A DNA stretch of 64,000 bases from Neckera pumila (lineage: Eukaryota; Streptophyta; Bryopsida; Hypnales; Neckeraceae): contig OZ018408.1 of assembly GCA_963969595.1 (NCBI GenBank), forward strand, positions 48,547,022 through 48,611,021. Reading direction: 5' to 3'. Shown here piece by piece: positions 22,015-34,355 of this stretch (position 1 is the first letter of the stretch; each line of letters begins with the position of its first letter). The notes beneath the pieces were generated by a model, which worked only from the letters and a program-made list of their open reading frames with translations, was not told where the DNA came from and did not search any database. The position numbers and the translations under genes are program-made.

Positions 22015-24088
22015 GCTGGCCTCCCGATACCTATTGAATTATAGAATATTTGCAAAGAAAAATCTTCATAATCTGAATAGTACAAATGTTAAAGAACTAA
22101 TGTAAGAATCTTCAAAAAAAATTGATGGATGAAAAAATGCATTTCGGTGAGTTTTGGACGTGTTTCCATTCATTCATTGTTCAAAATCTGCACTCATAGT
22201 CCTTTAGGGGTCAATCCACAAAGAACTAACCAGGTGTTCAGATTTTGAACAATGGATGAATGCAAACACATCCCGAGCAGGCAAAAATGCTTTTTTTTCA
22301 TACATCAATTTTTTTGTTTACAAGATTTTTATGTTAATTATTTAACATTTGTATAGTACCCTCTAGAAAGTAAGCTAATCCTTGTGACTATATTGGATGG
22401 TGATCTTTATACATTCTACAATCTATACCTTAAATGAGGTTGTTTGCTTTGTTTTGTTTGTTTGATACGGTGAAATCTTCTAGACCATGAATCCTCCCAT
22501 TGCGTTCTTGGTACCGTTAGAAAGTCTTCAACAAGGAAGAATGGACATGCTTTGTTTCATGGCGTTCCGACTCACAAAAGAAAAGATATATGGAGTTTCA
22601 AATTTTTCAAATTCTTTAAAAATTAGAAAATTACATTTATTTCTATTTTGATTGTGGCAACGGTACATGGCATACTAGTATATATTTAAAATTAGATGTT
22701 TCTATATGCCTAGAGCTTTCTATTAATGCCAAAAAATTGATCCATGATTTGCTTATGATATAGCATTGGACATGTTTTCCCTTTGCATTTTCTTGTTTGT
22801 GCAAAAACTTCGTAGTAGAGGTTACCTTACTTTCTATAGGACATTGTATGGTATAGATTTTGAAGATTGTGCCTTGCAAATATTATGTAATTCAAAGGGC
22901 ACCAATAGGTTTGGCCTCAAAATAAACATTTTTCAATTCAAAAAATGATTCTTCAAAAAGGATTGGAATTTTTTTTAAATCTTCAAAAATCACTATGATT
23001 AGATTTTAAGTTCTTGAACTTCAGGAGAAGTAATTCTTGTAAAAATCACAAATATTCAATCTACAAATGATATTAGAAGGAATTTTCAATTTTCTGCTAA
23101 AAAATTTTATTGAAAAATATTGGTTAGTGTACAAGTTGATCTAAGCACATGGATATAATCTATAGATCATATTTTACAACTATGATTTGAGATTCATCAT
23201 TAAATTATTATTCTAAGTTGCATTTTATAAACATCTTCACAATTTTGGAAATCTCAGCTACTGCTTGCTACTTATGAGGTTAAGGGTTAATATTTGTCTG
23301 TTTACATAATCAGTAGATGCATGGCCAAAACACTCTCATATCAGGCAAACTCAACCTATGTATCTGTAGAAAAATCCCGATACTGCAAAATTTGTTTTTT
23401 TTTAAATTCAAATTTTGAGTCAAATCTTGTCTTCTTACTGCCATATTTTTTCAGTTTATTTTGAGTATTATTCATCCATCCACTTCACCACCTTTCATCC
23501 CGTTTCAAAACAAAACCACATCGTTGATCGCCACTTGAGCTACATCCTAAAAGTTGTAGGAAAGCCAAAATCTGGTCGTACTGCATATCATGAGCCCCAT
23601 TTCTAACCCAATCCGCTTTCAATAAGGCCCCAAACCGAAGGTCAAGAGATCCTACATGATTGAGTTTCCATTCAATGGAATCATGGTGTGTGGAGACGCG
23701 GTCGTGAACAAAAACCGCCATTGTACCTTTAATTCACACCGTCCTTTTTTTAAAATTAAAAAATAACAAAAGAAACGGCATTGTACTCAAGCCCAAGCAA
23801 AAGTACCGAAAATGAAAAAGTCTTTGCACTCTTTCTCGCCTGTCTCCCCCAAATGAGCGAATTCAATGGCTCTCCCAACAGTTTGTCAACAAACTTGCTT
23901 GTTCAGTTTGCGACAAGAGACTGGCCGTTGAACTAAAACATTTGCAACTTACAATGGGAGATGTATTGTGAGAACCCAAAGCAGATACCACAGTAAAGGA
24001 TGAAATTCCAAACTATCACTAGTACTTACTGCTGGCCGTGATTTCCGTCGAGTGGCAAAGACAGATGGGCAGGAATACCAACAGTAAG
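22015..24088. other. No gene recognised; scattered TTAA-family fragments
   Basis: A lone right end of the TTAA family (CCTTTAGGGGTCAA) lies at about 22,201-22,214. An inverted pair (TTCATTGTTCAAAATCTG near 22,174 and CAGATTTTGAACAATG near 22,238) brackets it. The rest is AT-rich without supported features. Confidence 0.4.
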
Positions 24089-24504
24089 GTAAGGTAGGAT
24101 GCTCTAAAAGCGACCGACTTCTTCAAATCACCCTACAAAATGGTACTGAATAGATATGAGTTGGTCTTTAAATGGACCACTTTAGTCATTGATTGAACAC
24201 CCCCCAAAAAGTATTCTTTATTGCAAGAGCCAGTCATTGTCCTTGATTTCCTCAAATCACTTTAGAAGTTGTAAGTGGAGGCATTTTGGGAGACCTAGGG
24301 TCAAAAATAGGTACCTACAACAGAAATCTTAAGAAATTCATAACTAATTCAAAAATGCTTCAAAAAATATGAAACGACTTGGGATACGTTTGGCATCCAT
24401 TTTCCTTTCTCTGAAAAATGAGTGAAAAATATTTTTATTCATGCAAACCTACGAAAAAGGCGGACCAGCCCTTAAATGGTCGCTTTTAGAGCATCCTACC
24501 GTAC
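24089..24504. mobile_element. 0.42-kb MITE, copy 2
   Basis: Ends are GTAAGGTAGGATGCTC and GAGCATCCTACCGTAC, with the same body as 6,639-7,060 (for example GCGGACCAGCCC near the right end and GATTTCCTCAAATCAC in the middle). The two copies are close to identical in length (416 and 422 bp). Confidence 0.75.
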
Positions 24505-24514
24505 AACCCTTTCT

Positions 24515-24750
24515 TGGGGGGTGAAATGGAGCCAAAAAGCACCATTTCATAGTGAAAATCTTTTATTCTCCAGAAAACTTTCAATCCAATTTAAAGTATG
24601 GATGAAATTGTCAAATTTGAATGAAAAAGTGTATGAATTTGATTGAAAAGTGTTTTATGGTACAAAATATGGATGTACATAAAAATAAAATGCTTCACCA
24701 AATTGTAAGTGATTGCCATCCTGGCACTTTTTTAAAAAAAAAAAAGGGCT
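24515..24750. repeat. Dispersed repeat, copy 1 (also at 26.69-26.94 kb)
   Basis: It shares GAAATGGAGCCAAAAAGCAC, GATTGAAAAGTGTTTTATGG and a final (T/A) run with 26,690-26,935. It ends in an A-rich tail (AAAAAAAAAAAAGGGC), which hints at a retroposed sequence, but no promoter boxes are seen. Confidence 0.6.
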
Positions 24751-25223
24751 GGTAAGGTAAGGTAAGTTAGATCCGTTTGTTTGCCTAAGTTATTATCCTG
24801 TTATGAAGCCGGAATACAGCATCGCATTGAGGGGAATATTATCCTGCATTATTATATCAATCATATCCACTGTGCAAAATACAAAAGGACGACACAAACA
24901 ACTAGATGTCAAAAAGTTGGTGAAGGCATGTCAAAGAAAAAGAAAAAAAGTTGGTGAAGGCACAATTCAAAGCTTGAAGAAATCAGTCTAGAAAGAAGGT
25001 AAGGCAAGGCAACTCAGTTGTTGAGAAGCATCTGCAGGCAAGCAAAAGCCCATGTTCTATCCCTTACCGGGTGCCATTAATTTAGCATACACTGTACGTT
25101 CCACTGTACATGAGATTTGATTTCATTATCCGGAAAATGTGGAGAAGACGGCGGACAACAGGTGGGGGGAGGAGGAGTTGGGACACTTTCATAAGGTAAG
25201 TTAGTGGATCAGTTTAATTTATA

Positions 25224-25472
25224 CTACCTCTTGTCGCACAAAAAAAACTTTGAATCGGAAATAGTACATGTACCACTGAACTGCTCCATCTATTGATTTT
25301 GATTGTTGAACAAGCAACAAAGGAATTCCTGAGTCAATTCATGCTCAATTGATTTCAGAAACTCCACATTAATTACCCAATGATCAACGATCAAAATCAA
25401 TAAATGGAGATTGAAGTTTTAGTGGTATATGCACAATTTCTGATTCGGGGTTTTTTAGTGGGACAGAGAGAG
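25224..25472. mobile_element. Stowaway-like foldback MITE
   Basis: A 249-bp element whose arms of about 85 bp pair with each other. The left end is CTACCTCTTGTCGCAC and the right end, inverted, CTCTCTCTGTCCCAC; both are flanked by TA (25222-25223, 25473-25474). The CTCCCTCYGTCCCA-type end with a TA duplication is typical of plant Stowaway MITEs of the Tc1/mariner group. Confidence 0.75.
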
Positions 25473-25474
25473 TA

Positions 25475-26689
25475 GAAAGGAAAAGTGGATTATTCATTGG
25501 TTTTGGAATAAAGGGAAGAGGTCATGCATTGACAATAGCTACCCTCATGAAGTTTGAATAGCTACTTTTTTCATGACCTCAAAATTTATCAAAGGGTTCA
25601 AACCACTTTAGTATCTGAGCCATCTAAACCTACAAATTCCAATTAGTTACACAAAAAATCTACACAACTATGTGTAGTAATAGTTATGTAAAACATTTCA
25701 TTTTTTATTGCACCCAATTGTGTCCTCTTTCTAAAACCAATATTTAGAGATTTTCACTTGAAATGCACAGCTTCTATTCATGAGAGCTTGGGTTCACTTT
25801 CGGATGCACTTATTGGATAACTTTTGTCTTTTGGAGTGTTTTAGGCTTAATAAAGATAGACGTTATCCAATAAATAAAGAAGAATACACTAACTTATCTT
25901 TGAATTTGATCATTTGGGGGTAATCTACTTCAATTAAAAGCCTTGTCATTCCAAGATATAGAACAAAAAACAAAAGTGAATTATAAAAATTGAAAAGATG
26001 AATTTATATGTGAAAAGTGAATTAGGGCTCTACTACTTTTTGTGCTACTAGTGGCAATTGTATGAAGGTTTTGAGGCTTTATCTTGGGATATGACAACAA
26101 AAAAATTTATGCAAATATTAAAGCCCAAAATTGGGATGATTGTCAGGAATGACTTTAAAGAATAGCATGAGCCTCTCATTGTTGAAACATTTCCGCACAT
26201 ATGTTTTGAACAAGAATATAGACAGTAATATTTGTGGTGTACTCTATCACAAAAAGCCAACAAGCAAGATCTTTGGTTTGCTATACGACATATATGTACT
26301 TGCTCGATGGGGCTAAAACAAAATTTTAAGCCTAATCTTTACGTTAGGAAGTAGCCACCTCGTATGAGGGATGAAAAACTCATAGATGGTACAAGGCCTA
26401 TGGACATTGACAAGGTTGACAATGGCAAAGCTTTAGAGGCACCATGGAGTTCCGTTTGTGGAAGTAAACAACTAAAGGCACTACCAAATCCAATTCTTTG
26501 TCTATGTCAACAAATTTCTAGTACCCATCAAAGCAAAAAAAGAGTTTCATTGTGCAATTTTTGAGTTTGGTACAGAGTAATGAAAATTAAATAAATTATA
26601 ATTACTAAGCATAAATGGCAGTTTATGTTTTGACTCACCTAAAATTTTAAGGCCCATGCTAGTGACCTCCAATCCTTTTGAGGGGGCAA
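25475..26689. other. Intergenic, nothing recognised
   Basis: AT-rich. A short 12-bp inverted repeat (TTATTGGATAAC near 25,810 and GTTATCCAATAA near 25,862) is visible; no gene is supported. Confidence 0.5.
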
Positions 26690-26935
26690 AATGGAGCCAG
26701 AAAGCACCATTTCATAGTGAAAATCTTTTTTTTGCCAGAAAAAGGTAATCTTTTTTTGCTAGAGAAGTTTCAATCCACTTTAAAATATGGATGAAATTGT
26801 CAAATTTGGATGAAAAAGTGTATGAATTTGATTGAAAAGTGTTTTATGGTACAAAAGATGGATGTACAAAGAAATGAAATGCTTCACCAAATTTTAAGTG
26901 ATCACCATCCTGGCACTTTTTAAAAAAAAAAAAGA
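26690..26935. repeat. Dispersed repeat, copy 2 (also at 24.5 kb)
   Basis: It corresponds to 24,515-24,750 but carries an internal duplication of about 35 bp (two AATCTTTTTTTGCYAGA blocks at 26,725-26,765). Confidence 0.6.
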
Positions 26936-27974
26936 AAAGTGATGAATCCTCCACTAATGTAGAGATTCAAATTGATTCAAAAATATAAGGGTAATAATGT
27001 AATTATTGTAATTGCCTTCAAATTGTAGTTGATTTAAATCTATTTGGTAAGCGCTAAAGTGCTGAAGTGCCTACTTGGTACTTTTTAAAATTTGGTCACT
27101 CTCTTGCAACTTTACATGCACTTTCAAAATTTTAGATATTATTCTTGGGATAGTTTTTTATTGCCATATTTAGCAAATAAGACTTTGCTTCATGCCATTC
27201 CAACAATTATTGCAAAAGTTATAAGATTTTTTTTATTTCCATTTCAATGCCAACATCAAAATAAATTTCCTTCAAAAAATTCACGAATATCTCTATTTTA
27301 TTGGATACAATGATTTTTGTTCAAAAACTTTAGTTTCATTCTAATATTTTCATTAATCCTATATGGACCTAGGTTATTTCTTTCTAAAACTAATTATAAG
27401 TTGAATATTTGTAATTTTCACAAATTTTTTTCTTTTTAAATTCATGATGTTAAGTTGTTTATTCAAGACTTTGATATCTATATACAAATTTCCATCGTTG
27501 AAGTCTCCACATCCCAAAACATATCCTATATATGAACTACATTTATCAATACAAAAAACAAAAATAAAAAATATCATCGCTTTGAACCTTATTGTCAATA
27601 TTAAATTAAAACCTCTAATTGGGCATCACACTAGCTAGTAGTGGAGACAACAACGCTGTTTTTTTTAGTTTTTTGTGGTGCAATCATACGGCATCTCTCT
27701 ATGCCACAATACGAAAAACAAAAATTTATCATATTAAGTTTTTTAAGGATCCTAGATAATAATTTGTGATAGGGATATCATTTCATTTAACGCTTACTTG
27801 CAATTCCAACTCACTTTAGAAATAACATCTTCTAAATGACCAATAATCAACCAATTTTGTTATCCCTTGTGCCATAAACATTAAGCTCTCAACATTGGAT
27901 TGACCACTATATCCACCACCAAGAAGTACTTCTTTTGAAATGGCTTAGTGTGGTGCCTTGCACTAATAGCTAAG
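26936..27974. other. Intergenic, nothing recognised
   Basis: Very AT-rich, short open frames only; no supported feature. Confidence 0.5.
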
Positions 27975-28395
27975 GGAGACAAGCCTATAACCACCCTGAA
28001 TTGCAATTTGGATATCTTGGGGTCCAATTCCAAGAGGGATACACATTTTTCAGAGGTATCTGCTTGTTTCACAAATCAAATCCAAGTGGAATTATAATTT
28101 TTTGATTAAAATTGTAATTTCTATGAATTTTTGAAATGGATTGCCCTAAAATTACAAAACCACCCATAGATTAGAATCATAAATGTCCCCTAAACAACCC
28201 ATAACCACTCTTCCAAGTATCTATTAGCACGTAAGTATTGACCAATGAAAGATTGACACGTTATCCTTTGTGTCATTAATGCTCTGATTTTGTCATAAAA
28301 GTGAATTGATTTGGATGGGTTTGCTGATGGAATTGGGGCCAAAAATAGCATGGTAGGAATAGGAAGCTAGCGGTTTTAATCTAGTTTACCTTGGA
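27975..28395. repeat. Dispersed repeat pair, copy 2
   Basis: Partner of 17,330-17,765: same start (GACAAGCCTATAACCACCC), same internal block CACGTAAGTATTGACCAATG and same end (CTAGTTTACCTT). Confidence 0.65.
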
Positions 28396-29504
28396 TGTGT
28401 CCATTGCCTACTTGCCTACATCAATAAAAGCTAAATTTCAATGTGAGTATTCCAGCATATGTATAAAAGTTTCAAGTGATGCAAAAGTATTGACTACATC
28501 AAATTCAATCCATCTACAAGCATAGCAGTTCAGGAAAAAAATGTCATACAATTTCAAAAACTTCAAAAACTTTAAACCTTCAAGAAATCCTAATTGCAGT
28601 AAAAAAGAAGAAGCATATAGTTTTTCTTTGTTTGATAATTTTTACTTTTGAATAGAAGAAAAATGACGCCAATTCGCGAAAATCTAGTATTTACACAAAT
28701 TTGAAAATTTAAAAATTTATTACATTCAATTAGTAATTTATTTGAACTTGAATTTTGGAATGTTGGAGGATGAAATTCAATTTCCATCTTGATAGGGGCA
28801 TTATAAGTATAATATTTTCTAATTATAAATTTATTTTATCTAACCTATTTATTTAAAGAGATGAAAGTTCTGCAAGTTCAAGTCATTGAAGACAAAACAA
28901 AGTCAATCAAATATTTAGGACATTAAAAAATTTCATCAATTTCATCAAATAAAAAATAAATGAAAATAAATGAAAATACAATTAATGCAAAAAAAATGGA
29001 TAGAGTTTTTTGTTACTAATATTTCTTTCTATTGGAGATTATCTTACTTTTGATAGTAGAATTTTTTGAATTTTGAATAAATATGCACTTTCAAAATCCT
29101 TTATCGACTTTAATTATTCTAATGACGACCTTGGTGATATATATAGAGTACAATTAGGTATAAAAGTCACTCAAATATATCTTGGCCATATAGTTATGAC
29201 AACATCACTGAAGGCACACTTGCAATTACAACATGTGGTCTTTCAATTTCTATAGAACAATTCAAAAATTTCATTTGTAGGATTGATTTTTTTAAATTTG
29301 AAAAAATTTGAAAAAGCAAATTTTATTTGAAGAATGTTCTTCAATGAAGAGGTATTTATATTCAATAAAATCTATAACTTTTTTGCCAAATTTGTACATG
29401 TTTTCCTTTCCATCTACTTTGGTTTCTTTATCTTCCTAAAAATGAGAGATTGCATTGTTTACTATTTCATATTTACCTTCAATTATTTTCATTTAGATCA
29501 AATT

Positions 29505-29582
<78 letters not shown>

Positions 29583-30577
29583 AGACTTGTAATCCATATG
29601 TGTATATAATAAATTATACACCATGTGTATTCTATATCTGGAATAATATTTAATTATAACAAGTTTGCATTGCTCTAATCAATTCTTGAAATGTTATTTT
29701 ATTATTTACATTAAAACCAAATAAAAAAGATTGTATACTTGATTTAAATTAGAAATATTTGATATTTTTAAATTGTGGTTATTTTTTTTTCCACTCTGTT
29801 ATTTACCTTTCTTCTTTCTAAGCATTGCATATTTTATATAAATAGATCTTTAGACATTCAATATCCAATATTTTATTATTGGATAATTTTTTTGATTGAT
29901 TTTTTTAAAATTATATAAAAAATTGACCTTCGTATCATAAATTTATAAACAATAGAAAATCAAGATGATATGAAAAGGTACTTAATGATATGATCTATCA
30001 TATTCTTCATTTTTTAGGAGAACATCAATCTTTTCAAATAAAATGAATTAATCAATCATGAAGCGACACCTCAAATAATTGATTGCAATGATTTGTAAAA
30101 CCTCATCTTATACCAAATAACTTTAAAAAATCTCAATATTAAATTTTCTAATTTAGATACTAATTGATTTATAGACTTTTTATTAATTAGAATAAAAAAT
30201 TTGAGCAAAAATTGATGCAAAAATTAATTTTAGAAACTAAAATAAACTCATTTATTTTTTTAAATTTTAATAGATGAATTAAAAGAAAAAGTCCAAATTT
30301 TATTCAATTTTACTAATAATTTGTCAAATTTATTCCATTCGTCAATTAAAAACATGAATTTGATTGAAAAAATGAAATATTCATGCTACTTGAAGCAATA
30401 GGTGTCTTTAATGCTTTAGTATAATTGAATACATTTAATTTTGCATTTCTAAAGGAAAATTTTGTCAGTTTTACTTCTTGTAAGTTTGATTTGTAATGGT
30501 GCACGATTATATGTAAAAAATGATTTGAGTCTAAAAATGGTGCATTTTATAGTTTTTATTTTTGGATAAAAATTGAA
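28396..30577. other. Very AT-rich upstream region of the trihelix gene
   Basis: No gene is recognised. A long (AT)n tract lies at 29,508-29,578. The last few hundred bases before 30,578 are probably promoter and leader of the trihelix gene, but I cannot point to a specific element. Confidence 0.5.
29508..29578. repeat. (AT)n microsatellite
   Basis: An uninterrupted run of about 35 AT dinucleotides. Confidence 0.95.
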
Positions 30578-32803
30578 TTGAATGAACAAATGGAGGATGC
30601 ATGTACTATGGAGACAGGATTTGGTGCATTGTTGACTCCAGAAGAAGAAGGAAAAAAGAATGCACTAATATTCAAATTGTCAAAAATAAATATAAAGACA
30701 ATAAAAAGTAGTAATGAAATCATCAACAAAGGAAAAGATGATGGAAATGAAACTCCAATCCCAAAAGATTTCAATAGAGACAATGAAGATTGGAGTCCAA
30801 ACGCAATTTCTTCCCTTTTAGATGCATGTAGACACTATGATAAAAATTTCACCAAATCTAGCAAATTGGGTATGGATTGTGTTTGGAAAGAAATCTCAAA
30901 AGAAGTTAGTAGTCGGTGTAAAAGTTCAAAGAAACCAAAAGACCTTGAACAATGTAAATCAAAATTGAAATCAATGCAAGGTAGATACAATCGAGAGAAG
31001 ATGGCAAAGAAATTTAATCCAAATGAATGTAATAGTTGGGAATGGTACAATACCATGAACTCACTTTTCAATGGAGACACCCAATTGATAGCTAATTCAA
31101 TGGATGTTGAAAGTACAAAACAAAGAATTAGCCTAAATAATGATGTTTTAAGTTCAAAAACATTATGTGATGTAAATGACAAAAATATTGAAAAGGTAGT
31201 GACTGAACATAATACATCAAGAAAATCTCCTCCACTTGATGTAAATGAAAAACTTTTGGACATTTTTAAAGAAGAAAGTTTTTATTCAAAACTTCATGAA
31301 GATGAAAATATTGTTCAGTATTCAAATCTTTCAACTCCAACAACTCCAAAGAGCCTAAAGAGTTTTACGAAAGTAAAATGGAATAATTCAACTCCGCCTC
31401 AGTTGAGCATTACAGATAAAGAAGATCAAACATATCAAGATAGTTTATCAAATGCAAAGCCATTTGAATCCCAAGATGGAAAAAAAAGTTTTGTATTGGT
31501 CAATGAAATTATAGGAAAGCCTTTGAATTGTGAAGAAAGAACCTCAAATAATGTTACTGCATTAGATACAAAAGGTAAAGGTACATTAAAAAACTTTGAT
31601 TCAAATTTTGAGAATTATTCTAATTACTTCGGAAGTGATACAATAGATCAAGGTAGTGAAACATCAAGTCCTATAGTTTTGAAATCTTCTCATACAAAAT
31701 GCATGTCAAATAAATATGAAGACTTTGGTTCACGTGATAAGAATGGTGAAGACCAACATGTAAGTAGATTTAATGCAACGGAGCTATCTAGATCCATTAA
31801 TTGCAACTATAAGCATACTTGCATTGAAAACATTACAAATATAAAGTGCAAAAATGAAAATAAAGAAGTTTCAAAAGAAATCATATCAAAAACAGATGAA
31901 CCCAAATCTCTCACTATTCCAAAAGCAAGAGTACAAGATCAAATTTTGGCTACAAGCCTTGTAAGAAATGATGAACAAATGGCTATGAGTACAACAAATA
32001 CTAACTTAGAAGCTCATTCAACTAAGATGTTTTCAAAAGGAAGCTCTTTAGCATCCTTAACATCACAAAGTGAATTTGGTTTTCCTTCAAAATCAAAAAG
32101 AAGATTAAGAATTTCTCCAAAGTACAAATATGAACAAAGAAATCAATCATCTAGAACTTTAATGACAACACTTATGCGTGCTTCACATAATATGCCACAA
32201 TTTAAAAAGAGGGTGAGACCTTTAAATCGAGCATTCCTTGCACATGAACCAAATATGGTAACTGCATTGATGACATTTGGAGCTATGATACAACAATTAG
32301 AAAAGAATCACATTGTTTTAATGGAAAGGATTTTAAATGAACAATCCAACATATTGAAGGACTTTGTAAAGACATTGAAATACAACCATCAAGTAAGAGA
32401 GGTAAAATTTAATAATAAAAAAATAGAAATAGTAAAAAAAAAAAAATTTTAAAATGACCAAAAATAATCTAACATAAAATACTATCAGAAAAATATAAAG
32501 AAAAATATTTTATACTAATGATAAGAAAAATTAATCTAATTTTAAATTTTGCAGGCCACAATGGTAGGTTTGGTGATAAGGTTTTTATTGTCTATTTTTT
32601 TAATAGGAGCAATTTTATTTGGAACATCAAAAACTACATCAAGTTGGATGCCAATGGGTTTTCAATCTGGTAGTTGGTATGGAAAAAACTTTGATGACAA
32701 TTTTTCACAACTAGCATGGATTGGATGTTTTATAATTGTTCTTTTTACACAACTATTCTGGACATCATTCAAAAGAAGACCAATTACACCTTCACACACT
32801 TAG
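30578..32803 (+). CDS. Trihelix (SIP1-type) protein with probable membrane tail
   Basis: A 624-codon frame without stops in very AT-rich DNA encodes a Myb/SANT-like trihelix DNA-binding domain at about residues 70-165: DWSPNAISSLLDACRHYDKN, VWKEISKEV, EQCKSKLKSMQGRY, SWEWYNTMNSLF, with Trp72, Trp103 and Trp154 as core aromatics. This is the SIP1/GT-factor pattern of plant transcription factors. A long Asn/Ser/Lys-rich linker (about 170-555) precedes a helical segment (563-605, FGAMIQQLEKNHIVLMERIL), placed like the C-terminal coiled coil of SIP1 proteins. The frame could end at 32,452, but a good donor (CAA|gtaaga, after 32,392) and acceptor (ttttgcag, before 32,555) join it in phase to a second exon ending at 32,803, giving 687 aa. 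That exon encodes two hydrophobic helices (about 609-627 and 657-675) and a basic end. A membrane-anchored regulator is thus predicted. The trihelix call is firm; exon 2 is inferred. A transposon-borne trihelix gene is the main alternative. Confidence 0.7.
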
Positions 32804-33206
32804 TGTAAAATTAGCATTTGTATATATATTGATTGAAGAACACATCACACCTATTACGACATCTATGAACACAACATTGGTAGATATCCAATGTACCTAT
32901 TAATTGAGAAGGTATCTAATGAATCTTCTATCAATTAGGAGAGAAATCCAAAAAAGAGATGCATGCCCTTTTCAAAATATTGTTGCTTTGAAGTTTGCAC
33001 TCCTCCCAAATCCTTTGATACCTTCAAATATATGAGGATGAAGACTTGAAGGATGATAACAAACATCATAGGCCATTTGTTCTACAAGTGCAAGCTACAA
33101 CTACATTAACACCTAATTAATTACAATTAAAAAATAGATTAGTCACATTAGATGTAGATTACCTATAATAAATTTGAGTTCATCATGATGAAAGTCTATT
33201 TTTGAG
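32804..33206. other. 3' flank of the trihelix gene
   Basis: AT-rich sequence with no recognised gene; it probably includes the 3' UTR. Confidence 0.5.
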
Positions 33207-34355
33207 TTAACCCCTTAAGGATAATTGTCTGGTGGACGGGGACAATTGAAAATATGGGTAGGTTCCTATGAAGTCAATTTTAATTGGTCAAATGTGCACA
33301 AAATTTTGATAGGAGGTGTAAACATGTATCCCATAGCAAGAATCTACTTTTTTTCCAATCAGGTGACCAAATCAATTTTATGTTGCCTAGTCCTATTTTG
33401 GCAACTCAGACAATTTGGAAATTTTTTGGGCATCTTTTGCAAAAAATGCTCATCAATTTTTGAAACTTGACATGTATTCCCTCCATTCCAAAATGATCTT
33501 CCTACTGGCCATAATTTTTTTTCCCAAAATGATCTTGTTGTAGGAGGGAGGAGATTGGCGGGTAGTTTCCTATCCACTGTAGCAACTACAATGGTCAAGT
33601 CTATGAAAATAGGGAGCATTTCCATTTCTATGCCAACTGATTTTTTCATCAGCAATTTTCTAGTGAACAATCTCAAGTATGTGGGTTGAGCAAGACTCTT
33701 GCTCCAATGGAGGGGGGATTACAAAGAAAAGTCAACAATATATATAGATGGCCACTCTTGGATGAATGGGCTCCTGAGTATACAATGACACTATTGTCAC
33801 TTGAGTGGGCCCCTCATGTATCTTCATATAGCATATAATTGAGTGGCTACTAGTGCTCCTTAAAAATGATCCAAAATCCAATTTTCAAGTACTCGAAACT
33901 TGTACTTTAATATGGGTTCCAAAACTCAAAGTTCTAGGATGATAGGAGTACACTAAACTTTACTTACACCTCAAAATGGAATGAATAAATGTCATTTTCA
34001 GCCTTAACTCTAAACATTTTGTTGAACAAGAAGATCATTTTAGGAAAGAGGGAGTATGTAATTAATAAAATATGAATACAATTGTCAAAAGGAAACAAAT
34101 TTTAATCCTCAAATCACATTCTAAGAAGAGTCAAACTTTATTAGCTATGTTGGGGGCAATTTCAAGAAAAAACATTTTTTTTCTAACTTTAAGTCCTATT
34201 ATCTTGCAATTTGTAGAGTCAAAATTCTTGAAATTTTTCCCACATATTCCAAATTTTTGTCTTTACATTAGTCATTTTTCTGATGATTTCTTGTGCAATG
34301 AAGAAATTTTTCATTTGAAATCCAAATGGTAAAAAAGTATTACCAATTCACTTAA
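33207..34355. mobile_element. TTAA-flanked element, split by a Stowaway-like MITE
   Basis: The left end is TTAA at 33207-33210 followed by CCCCTTAAGG. 34,180-34,260 matches the interior of other family members (TATCTTGCAATTTGTAGAG, CTTGAAATTTTTCCCACATA). The right end at TTAA 34352-34355 is weak, so the true end may lie further right (a CCTTTAGGAGTTGA end is at about 36,037-36,050). A Stowaway-like element (33,477-34,054) is nested inside. Confidence 0.45.
33477..34054. mobile_element. Stowaway-like MITE, 578 bp
   Basis: The left end TTCCCTCCATTCCAAAATG and the right end, inverted, CTCCCTCTTTCCTAAAATG share the following GATCTTC. TA flanks both sides (33475-33476 and 34055-34056). The end motif and TA duplication identify the Tc1/mariner-Stowaway group. 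It is long for a MITE and has no ORF. Confidence 0.7.

Noticed and set aside
29334..29609. 91-codon + frame ending in Tyr-Ile repeats
   Set aside because: The repeats are a translation of the (AT)n microsatellite.
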